A DNA stretch of 16,885 bases from Butyrivibrio sp. (GTDB taxonomy: Bacteria > Bacillota > Clostridia > Lachnospirales > Lachnospiraceae), in contig NZ_SVFW01000068.1 in the NCBI RefSeq assembly GCF_015056685.1, forward strand, positions 1-16,885, written 5' to 3'. Of this stretch, positions 15,373 through 16,885 are shown piece after piece. Under the pieces are notes generated by a model that saw only the letters and a program-made list of their open reading frames with translations, had not been told where the DNA came from and did not search any database. A program made the position numbers and the translations under genes. Position 1 is the stretch's first letter. Each line of letters opens with the position of its first letter.

Positions 15373-16440
15373 CTAAGCTACAACTTTTGATTTGTCGACT
15401 TGTTTTACAAAGTCTGAAAACTGGCGTTGAACCCCTATCTCTGGAAGGGGTAAGGTAAACCCTTCGACTTGATTCTTATTAACTTTTGGCAAATTTGTCC
15501 TATTGCTAAAAACAAGAATATAGTCCAGAAAATAGCTGCTTCTCAACGTATACCCAAAGAATTCTCTTGTACATACCTCTTCCTTTACCAAAATAGGATA
15601 TGCATCTGCGGAACAAAGTCCATCAAAATCAGGCAAAGCAACCTTATTTAAATTCGGACGAATCTTGCTATAAATAATATGCTTTGGCGAAAACAAATAC
15701 TTGCCACTAATCACACCATCTTCTGCGATTGTCCTATATCCCACTAAACGCCCTGTATCCTTTTCAATACTATCAATTCCGATGTGTGGATAATTCTCAT
15801 AACCGTCAAAATCATGGATCATGTTTGTATCAATAGCTGCACAGTCATTAAAGCCCACTGTAGGCCAATTCTTTGTATTAGTTTTCAAGTCACCAAAGAG
15901 CTCGACAAATCGGGCTTTGATAAGTTCATCTAATGTATCCAATTCCTGTTGTCTTTTTGCTGATACTGCCCTTACTCTGGAAATAAGCTTAATTATTCTT
16001 TCTTGTTCCTTTAAATCTGGCAATTTGATCTGCATAGCACAAAATTCAGCATCTGTTATACTTCGCCTTCTTGCTGTGGTTCCCCTGAGTTTGGATTTGT
16101 AATACTCTATGCTTCTAGGGGATCTCAAAGCCAACTCAAGGTATACCGGAATCACCCTATCCATGTTGACATCCCAAATCTTATAAGCTGGGCTAACAAT
16201 TCCTTCTTCAGTTAATTCCTGAACTGCCAGCACACCTTCATCTATTGGAAAGCTCTCGACTAATTGATGGCGTTTAACAACTTGATAGTTTGATTGATCC
16301 ACAGAAGCAATCTGCTTCTTAAACCTATCATTTTGAAACATAAGTCCATCATGCATTGTCATTGAGAGAACAGGATAATCTCCATTCCCGCAACGGCTAA
16401 CCTTAGCTTTCTTTATTAATTCGCCTACTTGTATTTCCAT
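15373..16440 (-). CDS. hsdS: Type I restriction specificity subunit (HsdS), second conserved region short
   Basis: The DNA-recognition subunit that directs methylation and cleavage. ATG 16440 has AGGGA upstream with 6-7 nt spacing; 355 aa. TRD1 spans ~1-138. The first conserved region spans ~139-184 (LPDLKEQERIIKLISRVRAV through ARFVELFGD). TRD2 spans ~185-331. A second conserved region starts at LPEIGVQRQFSDFVKQVDKSK but stops after 24 residues, against ~45 in the first copy, so the C-terminal coiled-coil arm is about 20 residues short. The missing arm was not found in other frames after the TAG. Whether activity is affected is unknown. No hsdM follows or precedes it in the window: the 445 bp upstream hold a toxin-antitoxin-like locus instead. 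No strong promoter directly precedes this gene. Confidence 0.9.
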   Translation of the reverse strand: MEIQVGELIKKAKVSRCGNGDYPVLSMTMHDGLMFQNDRFKKQIASVDQSNYQVVKRHQLVESFPIDEGVLAVQELTEEGIVSPAYKIWDVNMDRVIPVYLELALRSPRSIEYYKSKLRGTTARRRSITDAEFCAMQIKLPDLKEQERIIKLISRVRAVSAKRQQELDTLDELIKARFVELFGDLKTNTKNWPTVGFNDCAAIDTNMIHDFDGYENYPHIGIDSIEKDTGRLVGYRTIAEDGVISGKYLFSPKHIIYSKIRPNLNKVALPDFDGLCSADAYPILVKEEVCTREFFGYTLRSSYFLDYILVFSNRTNLPKVNKNQVEGFTLPLPEIGVQRQFSDFVKQVDKSKVVA

Positions 16441-16471
16441 TTATCATCCCTACAAATCTTTCCATTTGTCA

Positions 16472-16500
16472 TTGACTCACGAATATATGTTCGATATAAT
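16472..16500 (+). promoter_or_regulatory. Strong sigma-A promoter of the small toxin-like gene
   Basis: TTGACT (16472-16477), 17 nt, then TATAAT (16495-16500): 5/6 and 6/6 consensus matches at ideal spacing. Transcription would begin near 16507. The -35 lies only 31 bp from the divergent hsdS start codon. Confidence 0.85.
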
Positions 16501-16506
16501 TATCTT

Positions 16507-16614
16507 CTGCGCTACCAGTAATCACGGTAGGCGGTTAGTCCTTCAACCGGAGGACTGTGGCCTCTGTTAATCATAGAAATCTCTTTGAGAAATCTTTGTT
16601 GGAGGTACTTGCTT
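16507..16614 (+). other. Long structured 5' leader of the toxin-like mRNA
   Basis: About 108 nt of untranslated leader. CTACC (16512-16516) can pair with GGTAG (16526-16530). Further on, AGTCCT (16537-16542) pairs with AGGACT (16551-16556), extendable through an internal loop by AGGC (16529-16532) with GCCT (16560-16563). A competing stem pairs CGGTT (16532-16536) with AACCG (16545-16549), which lies inside the loop of the former. AGAAATCT occurs twice (16575-16582, 16588-16595). GCCTC at 16560-16564 could mask the GGAGG ribosome site (16601-16605), allowing one G-U pair. Mutually exclusive stems and a maskable ribosome site are typical of translationally controlled type I toxin mRNAs. Pairings were read by eye without energies. 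Confidence 0.55.
16509..16541 (+). repeat. Leader repeat, copy 1 (5' end of toxin-like mRNA)
   Basis: The element reads GCTACC, a 9-nt insert (16517-16525), GGTAG, then GCGGTTAGTCC. It matches the minus-strand element at 16794-16770 except for two substitutions (G/A before CGGTTAG and T/C after it) and the insert. It lies about +3 to +35 of the predicted transcript. With copy 2 it forms an inverted repeat flanking the small gene. Confidence 0.8.
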
Positions 16615-16716
16615 ATGCTCACCATCAGTGACCTTATTGCAGTGCTTGGACTGCGTGCGACTTTCTTTAGTCTTGGTTACATGTTTGGCAAGCATGATTC
16701 CAAGACACAAAAATAA
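16615..16716 (+). CDS. 33-residue hydrophobic peptide, putative type I (Fst/holin-like) toxin
   Basis: A 33-codon ORF starting ATG 16615, with a perfect GGAGG ending 9 nt before it. The peptide begins MLTISDLIAVLG, continues through one probable membrane helix (~6-25, ending FFSLGYMFG) and ends with a polar basic tail, KHDSKTQK. Arg14 sits within the hydrophobic segment, which is unusual. The length, single helix and charged tail fit the small membrane toxins annotated as holin-like or Fst/TxpA-like in Firmicutes. The assignment is by style, not by an identified homologue. Its TAA (16714-16716) lies inside the 5' arm of the terminator, so a convergent RNA overlaps the coding end. The dedicated strong promoter, long structured leader and opposing RNA support a real, tightly controlled gene. 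A leader-regulated small membrane protein unrelated to toxicity is the alternative. Confidence 0.75.
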   Translation: MLTISDLIAVLGLRATFFSLGYMFGKHDSKTQK

Positions 16717-16750
16717 CCGCCCCAGCCTGGTAAGTTGAGCGGTTATTTTT
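16709..16750. terminator. Bidirectional intrinsic terminator shared by mRNA and opposing RNA
   Basis: AAAAATAACCGC (16709-16720) and GCGGTTATTTTT (16739-16750) are a perfect 12-bp inverted repeat around an 18-nt loop. A T5 run ends the hairpin on both strands, so it can stop transcription from either side. The loop contains CCAGCCTGG and TTGA on the plus strand and CTTA on the minus strand. The latter two fit the YUNR U-turn pattern used by kissing loops of antisense RNAs. Confidence 0.9.
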
Positions 16751-16769
16751 AACTAATCAATTATACATA

Positions 16770-16794
16770 GGGCTAACCGTCTACCGGTAGCACC
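16770..16794 (-). repeat. Leader repeat, copy 2 (5' end of antisense RNA)
   Basis: On the minus strand it reads GGTGCTACC, GGTAG, then ACGGTTAGCCC. It aligns with the mRNA leader element but lacks the 9-nt loop, so CTACCGGTAG becomes a perfect 10-bp palindrome. It lies about +8 to +32 of the predicted antisense RNA. The 3' partner arm of the mRNA hairpin (GGACT) is absent here. Confidence 0.8.
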
Positions 16795-16807
16795 TTTAAT
16801 TAATATA

Positions 16808-16836
16808 ATACTACCATTACCACTCTTTATCGTCAA
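16808..16836 (-). promoter_or_regulatory. Sigma-A promoter of the convergent antisense RNA
   Basis: On the minus strand, TTGACG (16836-16831), 17 nt ending in TGG, then TAGTAT (16813-16808): 5/6 and 5/6 consensus with a TG-extended -10. Start near 16801. A second TTGACG occurs at 16867-16862 with a poorer -10 (TATATA, 18 nt away). This is the strongest minus-strand promoter seen upstream of hsdS-hsdR. Confidence 0.75.
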
Positions 16837-16885
16837 ATATATATTCAATTTTGATATGACTCGTCAACTCGACAAATCTCAATTT

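Larger units (their letters stand above)
16709..16801 (-). ncRNA. Predicted ~93-nt convergent antisense RNA (candidate antitoxin)
   Basis: A strong minus-strand promoter (16836-16808) and the shared terminator define a ~93-nt RNA from about 16801 to 16709. It has no meaningful ORF; the only ATG gives three codons. Its last ~42 nt are fully complementary to the mRNA's terminator region and stop codon. Its 5' portion (16794-16770) copies, in the same sense, the 5' element of the toxin-like mRNA. Convergent transcription to a common terminator with shared 5' repeats is the plan of RNA I/RNA II in the pAD1 par locus. The existence of the RNA is predicted, not observed. Confidence 0.65.

Noticed and set aside
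16532..16556. H-type pseudoknot in the toxin-like leader
   Set aside because: The connecting loops would be 0, 2 and 1 nt, too short to span the stems. Alternative stems are more plausible.
16745..16801. Coding function for the minus-strand small RNA
   Set aside because: Its only ATG is followed by two codons and a TGA. No peptide of note exists.
1..16885. CRISPR array, tRNA, rRNA, insertion sequence or prophage genes
   Set aside because: No regularly spaced repeats, cloverleaf or rRNA signatures, and no transposase, integrase or structural phage genes were seen on either strand.

Overview
The window reads like the chromosome of a motile, plant-glycan-degrading anaerobe of the Firmicutes, most likely a Lachnospiraceae member of the Butyrivibrio/Roseburia type. 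This is judged from the protein style, strong GGAGG-type ribosome sites and sigma-A promoters; no marker gene is present, so the assignment is inference.

Left part (1-2296, minus strand). A partial small coiled-coil gene with a possible sigma-28 (flagellar) promoter is followed by a GGDEF-EAL protein with a degenerate cyclase domain and an intact c-di-GMP phosphodiesterase domain. Just upstream of that gene lies an 18-codon vestige of a second EAL gene (2126-2182).

Middle part (2297-11850). Five tightly packed minus-strand genes form an operon: GPH-family sugar:cation symporter, GH2 beta-glycosidase, GH78 alpha-L-rhamnosidase, GH1 beta-glycosidase and a TIM-barrel sugar isomerase-like protein. 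Gaps are 18-19 nt, and the last pair overlaps by 1 nt. No signal peptide is apparent on the enzymes, so the likely plan is import of a rhamnose-containing oligosaccharide or plant glycoside followed by cytoplasmic trimming. A divergent AraC-family regulator is encoded on the plus strand. The shared 130-bp intergenic region holds a 13/14-matching direct repeat with a 20-bp period that abuts the operon's putative -35 box, as expected for AraC-type activation.

Right part (11938-16885). A more AT-rich segment carries a type I restriction HsdR (with an N-terminal DUF4145-like domain) and an HsdS whose second conserved region is short. No hsdM lies in the window. Directly upstream of hsdS, where hsdM would commonly be, sits a compact locus that looks like a type I toxin-antitoxin module. 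It has a near-perfect sigma-A promoter, a ~108-nt structured leader and a 33-residue hydrophobic peptide whose stop codon lies inside a perfect 12-bp bidirectional terminator. A second strong promoter on the opposite strand would drive a ~93-nt RNA converging on the same terminator. The 5' ends of both predicted RNAs carry the same sequence element. The layout recalls the Fst/par locus of pAD1, but the shared element is inverted in the DNA, so both RNAs carry it in the same sense. This is the most interesting part of the window.
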